The notes beneath the pieces are model-generated. The model did no database searches. It was not told the DNA's origin and was given only the letters and a program-made list of their open reading frames with translations. Positions 34,682 through 43,072 of a stretch of DNA of 64,000 nucleotides are shown here, in pieces. The DNA comes from CALBPI01 sp038531945 (GTDB lineage Bacteria > Pseudomonadota > Gammaproteobacteria > Steroidobacterales > Woeseiaceae): contig JBCBBH010000002.1 of assembly GCA_038531945.1 (NCBI GenBank), positions 186,001 to 250,000 of the forward strand, in the 5' to 3' direction. Numbering within the stretch: the first letter of the stretch is position 1; each line of letters starts with the position of its first letter. The translations under genes and the position numbers were made by a program.

Positions 34682-35471
34682 CGTCAGTTATCTCTGGACT
34701 GAGCAAGAGAACCTCACGCAGCGTTGAAAGAGAGGCGCTGGGTGACGCGGTGACCTTTGCGAACGCTTCGCGCGGCTGCCGTGCCACACTCACAATCTCA
34801 CCCACCGGGTAGCCCGCCGGATAGTCACCGGCCAGGCTCGTCGTCACCAGCAAATCTCCAACTTCAATATCGGTATTGTTCGGCAGAAAACGGATTTCCA
34901 GGAGACCTACCTCGCCGGAGCCGAAAGCGACCGTGCGTAGTCCATTGCGAACCACTTCGACCTGAATCGCATGTCCCGGGTCACTGATCAGTACCGCGTT
35001 GGAAGAGGTTGGTCCGGTTTCGTTGATCTGCCCGACCACACCGTTAGCATCGATGATGGCCTGTTTCGGATACACGCCATCCGCAGAGCCTTTGTCGAGC
35101 GTGATGCGGTGGCGAAACGGTGCGCCATCGACTTCAAGGATTCGCGCGACCTGCACCTCGGTGTCAGGGCGTGGTCGTGCATCAAGCATTTGTCGCAACC
35201 GATCGTTTTCAGCACGCAGCGACGCGAGTTGTTGCAAACGCGCGTCTGCCAAAAGACGTTCACGCTTTAGACGAGCATTCTCGCGTGCCAGGTCAGCTCG
35301 ACTGGTGGTCGCGTCCTGTGTCCAATCGGTGAAGCGGGCCGGTGTTGACGCGGCGACCTGAAGCGGATGCATCATTGCCATCAGCCAACCGCGCGGCGCC
35401 TTGCCGAGCGTGGTTCGCGAATCGATCAGCATCAGGAAAATGCAGCCAAGTACCGCGAGGAACACCCGCAA
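34665..35471 (-). CDS. mreC: Rod shape-determining protein MreC
   Basis: A protein of 268 residues if read from the TTG at 35471. One N-terminal membrane segment (VFLAVLGCIFLMLIDSR) is followed by a coiled coil (about 55-95, ARENARLKRERLLADARLQQ) and the beta-domain (VDGAPFRHRITLDKGSADGVYPKQAIIDANGVVGQI). It links cytoplasmic MreB to periplasmic PBP2. The start is doubtful: no ribosome site precedes the TTG, while the open frame continues upstream, and an ATT at 35504 lies eight bases after GAGG and would add 11 residues. No ATG or GTG is available in this stretch. Confidence 0.92.
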   Translation of the reverse strand: MRVFLAVLGCIFLMLIDSRTTLGKAPRGWLMAMMHPLQVAASTPARFTDWTQDATTSRADLARENARLKRERLLADARLQQLASLRAENDRLRQMLDARPRPDTEVQVARILEVDGAPFRHRITLDKGSADGVYPKQAIIDANGVVGQINETGPTSSNAVLISDPGHAIQVEVVRNGLRTVAFGSGEVGLLEIRFLPNNTDIEVGDLLVTTSLAGDYPAGYPVGEIVSVARQPREAFAKVTASPSASLSTLREVLLLSPEITDDADVD

Positions 35472-35514
35472 ACCAACTGCACTATCAACGCCAGGTCGCG
35501 GAATGGTGATTGCC

Positions 35515-36558
35515 TCAGTTCAGCCCGAATACCGACGGGCCATATTCGTCCATGAGTTCCAGCGCCCTTCCACCGCCGCGTGCAACGCAAGTCAGTGGAT
35601 CGTCGGCGATGACGACAGGCAGACCGGTTTCCTCCATCAGAAGTTTGTCGAGGTCGCGCAGCATCGCACCACCGCCTGTCAGAACAATACCGCGCTCTGC
35701 GACATCGGCACCGAGTTCCGGCGGCGTCTGTTCCAGCGCTTCCTTGACGGCGCCAACAATCCCCTGCAGCGGCTCCTGCAATGCCTCAAGAATTTCATTG
35801 GAATTGAGCGTGAAGCTGCGCGGGACGCCCTCAGACAAATTGCGACCTTTGACCGAAATCTCACGCACCTCAGCGCCGGGGAAAGCAGAGCCGATTTCGT
35901 GCTTGACTCTCTCGGCGGTCGCCTCTCCGATCAGAATGCCGTAATTGCGACGTACGTAGTTCGTGATTGCTTCGTCAAAACGATCGCCACCTACGCGCAC
36001 GGATGCTGCGTAGACGATGCCATTCAGGGAGATGACCGCGACCTCCGAAGTGCCGCCCCCAATGTCGAGTACCATCGAGCCGCGCGCTTCATGCACCGGC
36101 ATGCCCGCGCCGATCGCTGCCGCCATCGGCTCGGCAATCAGAATGACCTTGCTCGCGCCGGCACCTTCGGCCGATTCCTGAATGGCGCGCCGCTCGACCT
36201 GGGTCGATCCGTAAGGGACGCAAATCAAAACGCGTGAGCGCGGCGTGAAGAATCGATTGCCGTGCACTTTCTTGATAAAAGCCTGCAGCATCTTCTCGGT
36301 CACCGTGAAGTCAGCGATCACGCCGTCTTTCAGTGGGCGAATGGCGGTAATGTTGCCCGGTGTTCTGCCGAGCATGTTTTTGGCGTCCTGGCCCACCGCT
36401 TCAACGCGACGCCCGCCACCGCCATATTCCTCGCGGATCGCGACTACTGACGGTTCGTCGAGAACGATGCCCTCGCCGCGCGCGAAAATCAGTGTGTTTG
36501 CAGTCCCGAGATCAATGGAAAGGTCGTGTGAGAAGTAACCCAGAAGGTTTTTGAGCAT
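35515..36558 (-). CDS. mreB: Rod shape-determining actin homologue MreB
   Basis: A 347-residue protein, the same length as E. coli MreB. Nucleotide-binding motifs: SIDLGTANTLIFARGEGIVL (phosphate 1), MVLDIGGGTSEVAVISL (phosphate 2) and VLTGGGAMLRDLD (adenosine). The start at 36558 (MLKNLLGYFSHD) is the family start; the frame is open upstream. It heads mreB-mreC-mreD-mrdA-rodA and is divergent from gatC, with a 183-base intergenic region. Confidence 0.97.
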   Translation of the reverse strand: MLKNLLGYFSHDLSIDLGTANTLIFARGEGIVLDEPSVVAIREEYGGGGRRVEAVGQDAKNMLGRTPGNITAIRPLKDGVIADFTVTEKMLQAFIKKVHGNRFFTPRSRVLICVPYGSTQVERRAIQESAEGAGASKVILIAEPMAAAIGAGMPVHEARGSMVLDIGGGTSEVAVISLNGIVYAASVRVGGDRFDEAITNYVRRNYGILIGEATAERVKHEIGSAFPGAEVREISVKGRNLSEGVPRSFTLNSNEILEALQEPLQGIVGAVKEALEQTPPELGADVAERGIVLTGGGAMLRDLDKLLMEETGLPVVIADDPLTCVARGGGRALELMDEYGPSVFGLN

Positions 36559-36590
36559 GATGCGAACGGCTCGCCCCGAAAATCCCCGCA

Positions 36591-36619
36591 ACTCTAGCAA
36601 CGGGGGGGACAATCGGCAA
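36591..36619 (-). promoter_or_regulatory. Possible sigma70 promoter for mreB
   Basis: On the minus strand TTGCCG (36619-36614) and TAGAGT (36596-36591) are 17 bases apart, each matching four of six consensus bases. The -10 is about 33 bases before the mreB start. It lies in the only sizeable gap between mreB and gatC. A weak match, so tentative. Confidence 0.33.
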
Positions 36620-36741
36620 GGCGCGGTGTATCCTTTCTCTCCTACGTTTTTCCTGTTTTGGTCGGCATTTCGCATGCAGGCCACATGTTTGTATTTTGCG
36701 ACATGACGCGCTGTTCGTCGGGTCGTGTGTTAGGAGGGCCG

Positions 36742-37029
36742 GTGTCCATCACCAAGACAGATATCGACAAGCTCGCGCAGCTTGCAAGGCTCGAGTTTGA
36801 TGCGACCGAGCACGACGATTTCGTGCAAAAGCTGGGTGCGATTGTGGATTTCGTTGACCAGTTGCAGGCGGCTTACACCAACGGCGTTACGCCAATGGCG
36901 CATCCGCTGGATTTGGTCCAGCCGTTACGGGCGGACGTTGCGGACGCCGCTATCGATCGCTCGGCGTTGCAGTCCACCTCAGAAGACGTCGCCGACGGGC
37001 TGTACGTTGTTCCGAAGGTGATCGAATGA
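36742..37029 (+). CDS. gatC: Asp-tRNA(Asn)/Glu-tRNA(Gln) amidotransferase subunit C
   Basis: A 95-residue GatC starting with GTG at 36742 behind AGGAGG (36732-36737). It reads SITKTDIDKLAQLARLEFDATEH and ends with LYVVPKVIE, as typical GatC proteins do. It stabilises the GatCAB complex that converts misacylated Glu-tRNA(Gln) or Asp-tRNA(Asn). The open frame extends upstream to 36658 but has no family similarity there. It overlaps gatA by four bases. Confidence 0.94.
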   Translation: MSITKTDIDKLAQLARLEFDATEHDDFVQKLGAIVDFVDQLQAAYTNGVTPMAHPLDLVQPLRADVADAAIDRSALQSTSEDVADGLYVVPKVIE

Positions 37030-38492
37030 AGGCGCGTTGGCATGAGTGGACGCTGACCGAAGCGCGCCAGGCGATGGCGGATAAGCGCTGTACGAGTGTC
37101 GAGTTGGTGACCCATCATCTGGAGCGGATCAGTGGGGCGGGTGCGGCGCTCAATGCGTTCATTACCGTCACGGGTGAGTCGGCGTTGCAGGCGGCTGAGC
37201 TTGCGGACCAGCGCATCTCGTCGGGCGATGCGCGCCCGCTCGAGGGCTTACCGATCGCTCACAAGGATATTTTCTGCACGGAAAACGTGCGGACGACGTG
37301 CGGTTCACGGATGTTGGAATCGTTCGAACCGCCGTACAGCGCGACGGTCGTGCGCAAGCTCGAAGCGGCGGGGGCGATCGTTCTCGGCAAAACCAATATG
37401 GACGAGTTCGCGATGGGTTCGTCCAACGAGACCAGCTTTTTTGGTTCTGTACGCAACCCGTGGGATCTGGAATGTTCGCCCGGCGGTTCATCCGGTGGGT
37501 CGGCCGCCGCTGTGGCCGCTCGGCTGGTCCCGGCGGCGACCGGAACGGACACCGGTGGCTCGATTCGGCAGCCAGCCGCGTTATGCGGATTGACGGGTAT
37601 GAAACCGACGTACGGGCGCGTCAGCCGCTACGGCATGATCGCCTTCGCTTCCAGTCTGGACCAGGCTGGCACGCTGACACGCAGCGCGGCCGACGCTGCG
37701 CTACTCCTTGAGGCTATGGCGGGCGTCGACCCACGGGATTCGACGAGCGTCGATGAGCCGGTCGGGGCGTACGTTGATGGCCTCGGTGCTGATCTTCAGG
37801 GTTGTCGGATCGGGCTCGTCAGAGAATTCATGGTCGACGACAACGATGACGAGAACACCGCGGCGGTGCTTTCAGCGCTTGACGTTTTGAGGGCGCAAGG
37901 CGCTGAGATCGTCGACGTGTCGCTGAAGAACATCGGTTTGTCAGTGCCGACCTACTACGTGGTGGCTCCGGCGGAGTGTTCGTCGAACCTGTCGCGGTTC
38001 GATGGCATCCGGTTCGGCCACCGCGCCAGTGACCCCAAGGACCTTGCGGACCTGTACACCCGCTCGCGCGCTGAAGGCTTCGGCGATGAAGTCAAGCGCC
38101 GCATTATGACGGGCACGTACGTGTTGTCCGCCGGGTACTACGATGCGTATTACCTGAAGGCGCAGCAGGTGCGACGCCTGATCAGCGCGGATTTCGCAGC
38201 GGCGTTTGAGTCAGTGGACATTCTGGTCGGGCCGACAGCGCCGACGCCTGCATTCCGTCTTGGCGAGAAAACTGACGATCCAATCACGATGTACTTAAAT
38301 GACATCTACACGATCGGTGCGAATTTGGCGGGCTTGCCTGCGCTGAGCATGCCATGTGGGTATGCGCGCAACCTGCCTGTCGGTCTTCAGTTGATCGCGC
38401 CGGCTTTCGGTGAGGCTCGCATGTTGAACGTAGCGCACCAATTCCAGCAGGCGACGGATTGGCATACACACACACCCGAGGCCTTCGCATGA
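37026..38492 (+). CDS. gatA: Asp-tRNA(Asn)/Glu-tRNA(Gln) amidotransferase subunit A
   Basis: A 488-residue amidase-signature enzyme that releases ammonia from glutamine. The catalytic Ser-cisSer-Lys elements are in LPIAHKDIFCTENV and SPGGSSGGSAAAVAARLVPAATGTDTGGSIRQPA. It starts in the gatC stop (ATGA) and overlaps gatB by four bases, giving a tightly coupled gatCAB operon. Confidence 0.97.
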   Translation: MKARWHEWTLTEARQAMADKRCTSVELVTHHLERISGAGAALNAFITVTGESALQAAELADQRISSGDARPLEGLPIAHKDIFCTENVRTTCGSRMLESFEPPYSATVVRKLEAAGAIVLGKTNMDEFAMGSSNETSFFGSVRNPWDLECSPGGSSGGSAAAVAARLVPAATGTDTGGSIRQPAALCGLTGMKPTYGRVSRYGMIAFASSLDQAGTLTRSAADAALLLEAMAGVDPRDSTSVDEPVGAYVDGLGADLQGCRIGLVREFMVDDNDDENTAAVLSALDVLRAQGAEIVDVSLKNIGLSVPTYYVVAPAECSSNLSRFDGIRFGHRASDPKDLADLYTRSRAEGFGDEVKRRIMTGTYVLSAGYYDAYYLKAQQVRRLISADFAAAFESVDILVGPTAPTPAFRLGEKTDDPITMYLNDIYTIGANLAGLPALSMPCGYARNLPVGLQLIAPAFGEARMLNVAHQFQQATDWHTHTPEAFA

Positions 38493-39922
38493 GTTGGGAA
38501 ACGGTGATTGGGCTCGAGATCCACGTGCAGCTGGCCACACAGAGCAAGATTTTTTCCAGCGCGCCAACCGCGTACGGTGCGGCACCCAATTCGCAAGCCA
38601 ACGTGGTTGATCTTGGTTTTCCGGGTGTGCTGCCCGTGCTTAACGAGGAGGCAGTGCGGCTTGCGGTCGTTTTCGGTCTGGCCGTTGGCGCCAACATCAC
38701 GCAGCGCTCGGTGTTCGCGCGCAAGAATTACTTCTACCCGGATTTGCCAAAGGGCTACCAAATCAGTCAATACGAACTGCCGATCGTCGCCGGCGGCACC
38801 ATCACGATTACCGATGATGCGGGTGAGGCGAAAGTGATTCGTGTGACGCGTGCCCACCTCGAAGAGGACGCCGGAAAATCGGTTCACGATCAGTTCCCGG
38901 ATCAGTCCGGCATCGATTTGAACCGAGCGGGTACACCGTTGCTCGAGATCGTCTCGGAACCCGATTTGCGGTCCGCCGGGGAGGCATCACGTTACATGCG
39001 CAAGGTGCATGAGTTGGTCCGTTATCTTGGTGTTTCGGACGGCAACATGCAGGAGGGTTCGTTCCGGTGTGATGCAAACGTGTCGATACGCCGGTCTGGC
39101 AGCGACACCCTGGGCACGCGTGCGGAGATCAAGAACCTGAATTCTTTCCGGTTCATTGAGCGCGCGATCAACTTCGAGGTCGAGCGCCAGATCGACTTGC
39201 TCGAAAGTGGCGGCAGCGTCGTGCAGGAGACGCGGCTCTACGATGCAGATCGTGACGAGACGCGTGCGATGCGCGGTAAGGAAGAGGCTAACGATTATCG
39301 CTATTTCCCAGACCCTGACTTACTGCCGGTGTTGGTGACCGACGCTACGATCGCGGATCTAAAGGCGTCTCTGCCGGAGCTGCCAGATGCGCGGCGTGCG
39401 CGTTTCGAGACTCTCGGGTTGAAGCCCGACGAGGCGGGTACGTTGGTTGCGCACAGATCGATGGCTGACTACTTTGAACAGGTCGCAAAGCATGTGGAGC
39501 CGAAGCTCGCGGCCAATTGGGTATTGGGCGATTTGACCGGTGCGATGAACAAGGCGGGAGCTGAAATTGAAGCGTCGCCCGTAGTTGCTGATGCGCTCGG
39601 TGCCTTGCTGACCCGCGTCGAAGACAAAACGATTTCGGGGTCCGCCGCGAAGCAGGTGTTTGACGCGATGTGGCGTGGTGAGGGCGACAGTCCCGATAGT
39701 CTGATCGAGGCCATGGGGCTGAAGCAGATCACGGATACCGGTGCGCTCGGCAATATGGTCGATGAAGTTCTGGCGAACAGCCCGGAGCAGGTTCAGCAAT
39801 TCCGCGACGGTAAGGAAAAGGTGATTGGTTTTCTCGTGGGCCAGGTCATGAAAGCCAGCAAGGGTAAAGCCGACCCTGCGCAGGTGAACGCGTTGCTGCG
39901 AGAGAAACTGCAGAAGGACTAA
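38489..39922 (+). CDS. gatB: Asp-tRNA(Asn)/Glu-tRNA(Gln) amidotransferase subunit B
   Basis: A 477-residue GatB, which activates the misacylated tRNA and transfers ammonia. N-terminal WETVIGLEIHVQLATQSKIFS; zinc/active region FYPDLPKGYQISQYELPI; the RFIERAINFEVERQ segment; and the C-terminal YqeY-like tail domain after about residue 330. The start at 38489 gives the family N-terminus; 38459 is only an open extension into gatA. Confidence 0.97.
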   Translation: MSWETVIGLEIHVQLATQSKIFSSAPTAYGAAPNSQANVVDLGFPGVLPVLNEEAVRLAVVFGLAVGANITQRSVFARKNYFYPDLPKGYQISQYELPIVAGGTITITDDAGEAKVIRVTRAHLEEDAGKSVHDQFPDQSGIDLNRAGTPLLEIVSEPDLRSAGEASRYMRKVHELVRYLGVSDGNMQEGSFRCDANVSIRRSGSDTLGTRAEIKNLNSFRFIERAINFEVERQIDLLESGGSVVQETRLYDADRDETRAMRGKEEANDYRYFPDPDLLPVLVTDATIADLKASLPELPDARRARFETLGLKPDEAGTLVAHRSMADYFEQVAKHVEPKLAANWVLGDLTGAMNKAGAEIEASPVVADALGALLTRVEDKTISGSAAKQVFDAMWRGEGDSPDSLIEAMGLKQITDTGALGNMVDEVLANSPEQVQQFRDGKEKVIGFLVGQVMKASKGKADPAQVNALLREKLQKD

Positions 39923-39925
39923 TCG

Positions 39926-40819
39926 ATGAGTACCGACACGCGCCCGCAGGCGGATGCGCTGATCAATTTTCTATTCGATCAATTGCCGGTCAGAGGCGTG
40001 TTGCTTCAGTTAGGCAGCTCGTGGCGCGAGGTTGTCGCGTTGCAGCGCGACGCCGAACGCAGGCTACCTTTGCTGGCGGATAGTCTCGCGGCGACCACGA
40101 TGATGGCGAGCACGATGAAGCTTACCGGCATGCTCACGTTGCAACTGCAAGGCGGCGCTGGCCTTGGCATGCTCATCGCGCAGTGTGATGCGCAGCTCGG
40201 ATTTCGCGGAATGTGCGGTGAGATCGAATCTGAGGATCTGTCTTTTGCAGGGCTTCTAGCGGGTGGTCGCTTGTCGATGACGGTTGAAGCGCGGCGCCCG
40301 CAGGATCGTTATCAAGGCATTGTGCCTGTCGCTGGTGAATCGCTGGCGGCAGCGTTGGCTCACTATTACCGTGATTCTGCTCAGCTTGATGCGCATTTCG
40401 TGTTGTTGTCGGATACGCAGAGCGTCGCAGGACTCATGCTGCAGAAGATGCCGGAATCGGATCCCATTGAGGCCGATCATTGGCATCGGCTCTGCATGAT
40501 GGCTGACACACTGACCCTGGACGAGATGCGCGATGGAGTATCCGCTCACATGGTGCACAAGCTGTTTGCTGAAGACGATGTGCGCGCGTATCCGGAGCGT
40601 GATACCCGCTTTCATTGTCGTTGTACGGCCGCTCGTGCAGAGCGTGCCGTCAGGATGCTGGGCGAACTCGACGCAAAGGCACTATTAAAAGAGCGCGGCG
40701 GGCAAATCGACATTACCTGCGAATTCTGCAACCGACACCGGACGCTCGATGCGGTCGATGTCAGCAGGTTGTTTACTGACGACGTTATCGAAGGAGCTTC
40801 CAATGACCGGGTACATTGA
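39926..40819 (+). CDS. hslO: Redox-regulated 33-kDa chaperonin Hsp33
   Basis: A 297-residue Hsp33. The C-terminal zinc-binding redox switch is visible as C-x-C (FHCRCTAAR) and C-x2-C (ITCEFCNRH). Oxidation releases zinc and activates holdase function. It starts three bases after gatB stops, so it is probably in the same transcript. Its 3' end overlaps the next gene by 17 bases. Confidence 0.95.
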   Translation: MSTDTRPQADALINFLFDQLPVRGVLLQLGSSWREVVALQRDAERRLPLLADSLAATTMMASTMKLTGMLTLQLQGGAGLGMLIAQCDAQLGFRGMCGEIESEDLSFAGLLAGGRLSMTVEARRPQDRYQGIVPVAGESLAAALAHYYRDSAQLDAHFVLLSDTQSVAGLMLQKMPESDPIEADHWHRLCMMADTLTLDEMRDGVSAHMVHKLFAEDDVRAYPERDTRFHCRCTAARAERAVRMLGELDAKALLKERGGQIDITCEFCNRHRTLDAVDVSRLFTDDVIEGASNDRVH

Positions 40820-41219
40820 TCCCGAACGCGACCAGTTTGAGGCGTTCAAGCGACTGCCGCGGGAATTGCCGGTCAACATGCTCAACCTCGTCCGATTGCG
40901 CGATATGGCCCACTATCCCGATGGCGATTCATGTAGCGGTATAGAGGCGTACCGTCGGTACGGTGCGGGAAGCGCGCCGGTATTTTCGCGCGTCGGGGGT
41001 ACGATCGTGTGGCGTGGCAAGCCTGAGAACATACTCATTGGTCCGCCCGATGAACTTTGGCATGTCGCCTTCATCGCACGCTACCCAACTGCAGGTGCAT
41101 TCCTGGAGATGGTCACCGATCCGACCTACCGCGAGGTTGTGATCCATCGCCAGGCCGCGGTCGAAACCAGCCGCTTGATCCGCATGGCGGAATTGCCAGT
41201 CACCGACGAATTCGCCTGA
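40803..41219 (+). CDS. DUF1330 family protein
   Basis: A 138-residue protein with the ferredoxin-like DUF1330 pattern: VNMLNLVRLRDMAHYPDG, then IEAYRRYGAGSAPVFSRVGGTIVWRG, and WHVAFIARYPTAGAFLEMVTDPTYRE. No reaction is established for the family. The ATG at 40803 has AAGGAG (40793-40798) just upstream, so it overlaps the end of hslO. Probably the last gene of gatCAB-hslO. Confidence 0.83.
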   Translation: MTGYIDPERDQFEAFKRLPRELPVNMLNLVRLRDMAHYPDGDSCSGIEAYRRYGAGSAPVFSRVGGTIVWRGKPENILIGPPDELWHVAFIARYPTAGAFLEMVTDPTYREVVIHRQAAVETSRLIRMAELPVTDEFA

Positions 41220-41293
41220 ACTTTTCCGGATTGACCGCACACTTCTGGCGATATGGGCTGGTTTGGCAGTGTTTCTGTCGCTACACTATCAAA

Positions 41294-41311
41294 TATAAAG
41301 ATATCCTTATA
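41294..41311. promoter_or_regulatory. Operator-like palindrome upstream of the ArsR-methyltransferase gene
   Basis: An 18-base AT-rich inverted repeat, TATAAAGATATCCTTATA, with eight of nine base pairs matched, centred 25 bases before the start at 41328. A TACACT -10-like box lies at 41282-41287, so the palindrome would overlap the transcription start. Its form fits an ArsR/SahR-type dimer site, and autoregulation by the adjacent gene is the simplest reading. Confidence 0.5.
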
Positions 41312-41327
41312 TTCAAATATTCGTTAT

Positions 41328-42206
41328 ATGAGATTTGAAGACTATATTTCTGTCCTTAAGGCGGCGGCTGAGCCAACTCGTCTGCGTTTGTTGCAGCTTT
41401 GCTCGCGCGGCGAGTTGTCAGTGAGCGAGTTGGTCAGTGTGCTGGGGCAGTCTCAGCCACGCGTTTCTCGCCATCTGAAGCTACTGTGCGATGCCGGCCT
41501 GCTCGAGCGTTACCGAGACGGACACTGGATGTATTTTCGGGTGCCGTTGCTTGGCGCAGAGGCCGATCTGGTGCACCGGATTTTGCAGCCGCTGCAGATC
41601 GACGAAGGGCCTTTTGTTAAAGACCGTCAAAGGCTCGATGACATGTTGGGCAGCCAACAGGACGGTGCAGCCGATCCATTGCTAAGGCGCTTCAATCGAT
41701 TGTTGTTGAGTTATTTCCTGACGAGTGCCGTCGGTGACTTTCTGGATATCGGTGTCGGTTCCGGCGCTGTGCTCAAGCTGCTTGCGCCGCGCGCAACGCA
41801 TGCTGTTGGCATCGATTTAGATCTCGAGTCACGGCGTGCGGCACGTCGCGAGATGATTCGAAGCGGGTCACAGCACAGCACTATCCGACCGGGCGATATG
41901 CACGACCTCGACTTTGAAGATGACGTGTTCGATACCGTCATTCTCGATGAAGTTTTGCTGGACGCGACAAGCCCCGCGCGGGTGTTGGGGGAGGCGATCC
42001 GTGTGCTGCGCCCATCGGGTCGGTTGTTGATCGTCGAACACCGCACTCGTGATCGGATTGCAGAGGCGACCGACGCGATCAGACACCTGGCGCAGCAGGA
42101 ACATTTAAGAATTGGAAGTTTTCGGCGATCAGCCGACAACAAAGGTGAATATCTCGTGGCGGAAGCGATATCCGACCAGGAGCAAATGGCGCGGAGGCCA
42201 GCATGA
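41328..42206 (+). CDS. ArsR-family regulator fused to a SAM-dependent methyltransferase
   Basis: A 292-residue two-domain protein. Residues 1-85 are an ArsR-type winged HTH (LKAAAEPTRLRLLQLCSRGELSVSELVSVLGQSQPRVSRHLKLLCDAGLLERYRDG) without the metal-binding CVC motif. From about 130 on there is a class I methyltransferase fold: LDIGVGSGAVLKLLAPRATHAVGIDLD is the SAM/SAH site, then FDTVILDEVLLDATSPARVLGEAIRVLRPSGRLLIVEH. The ATG at 41328 is the only one giving the HTH start. It overlaps metF by four bases. The SAM/SAH pocket plus metF-metH suggest that it senses the methyl cycle; whether it methylates anything is unknown. Confidence 0.9.
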   Translation: MRFEDYISVLKAAAEPTRLRLLQLCSRGELSVSELVSVLGQSQPRVSRHLKLLCDAGLLERYRDGHWMYFRVPLLGAEADLVHRILQPLQIDEGPFVKDRQRLDDMLGSQQDGAADPLLRRFNRLLLSYFLTSAVGDFLDIGVGSGAVLKLLAPRATHAVGIDLDLESRRAARREMIRSGSQHSTIRPGDMHDLDFEDDVFDTVILDEVLLDATSPARVLGEAIRVLRPSGRLLIVEHRTRDRIAEATDAIRHLAQQEHLRIGSFRRSADNKGEYLVAEAISDQEQMARRPA

Positions 42207-43072
42207 GCCAGCATCGACCTATCAAAGTTTCTTTTGAGTTCTTCCCGCCCGGCACAGAGAAAATGGCGGCAACCCTGTGGGAGTCGTTGCAGCGGTTAGC
42301 GCCGCTTGAGCCAGAGTTCGTATCGGTGACCTACGGCGCGGATGGTTCGACGCGCGAGCGAACCCATGACACCGTCAAGCGGGTACTGACGGAAACGCAG
42401 CTGACGCCCGCACCGCATTTGACTTGTGTTGGTGCATCAAAGGCTGAGGTCGACGAGATTGCTCGGCAGTATCTCGACCTGGGCATACGCCAAATCGTCG
42501 CGTTGCGCGGCGATCCTCCGAAAGGCTCCGACGGTTACACGCCGCATCGCGATGGATATGCATTCGCAGCCGATCTCGTGGCCGGTTTGCGTCGTATTGG
42601 GCCGTTCGACATTTCAGTGGCCGCGTATCCCGAGGTGCATCCTGAGGCCAAGTCGCGTGATCAAGACCTCGACAATCTGAAAAGAAAATTCGACGCTGGC
42701 GCGTCGCGTGCGATCACACAGTTCTTTTTTGACACAGACCATTTCCTGCGCTTCCGCGACGCGTGCGTTGCGCACGGAATCGATGCGCCGATCGTTCCAG
42801 GCATTTTGCCGATCACGCGCTTCTCGCAGATGCTGAAGTTTGCCGGAATGTGTGGCACCGAGGTGCCTCGCTCGTTGCACGAGAAATTCGATGGGCTAGA
42901 CGACGACCAGGCGACGCGAAACCTGATCGCGGCGAGTTTTGCGATCGAACAGGTCAACGCGCTGCGAAAAGAAGGTGTCAGTGACTTTCACTTTTACACC
43001 TTGAACCGCGCCGAATTGACCTATGCGATTTGCCACAATCTTGGGGTTCGGCCATTGAGAGCAGCGTCATGA
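42203..43072 (+). CDS. metF: 5,10-Methylenetetrahydrofolate reductase
   Basis: A 289-residue FAD enzyme making 5-methyl-THF. N-terminal VSFEFFPPGTEKM, FVSVTYGADGSTRERTHDTV, the LRGDPPKG segment and QFFFDTDHFLRF match MetF. It overlaps the regulator gene by ATGA upstream and metH by ATGA downstream, so the three genes are translationally coupled. Its product is the methyl donor of MetH. Confidence 0.97.
   Translation: MSQHRPIKVSFEFFPPGTEKMAATLWESLQRLAPLEPEFVSVTYGADGSTRERTHDTVKRVLTETQLTPAPHLTCVGASKAEVDEIARQYLDLGIRQIVALRGDPPKGSDGYTPHRDGYAFAADLVAGLRRIGPFDISVAAYPEVHPEAKSRDQDLDNLKRKFDAGASRAITQFFFDTDHFLRFRDACVAHGIDAPIVPGILPITRFSQMLKFAGMCGTEVPRSLHEKFDGLDDDQATRNLIAASFAIEQVNALRKEGVSDFHFYTLNRAELTYAICHNLGVRPLRAAS

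Noticed and set aside
41219..41328. A SAM, SAH or cobalamin riboswitch before the methyl-cycle operon
   Set aside because: The leader is about 110 bases at most, with no SAM, SAH or B12-box motif; the palindrome and the regulator explain control better.
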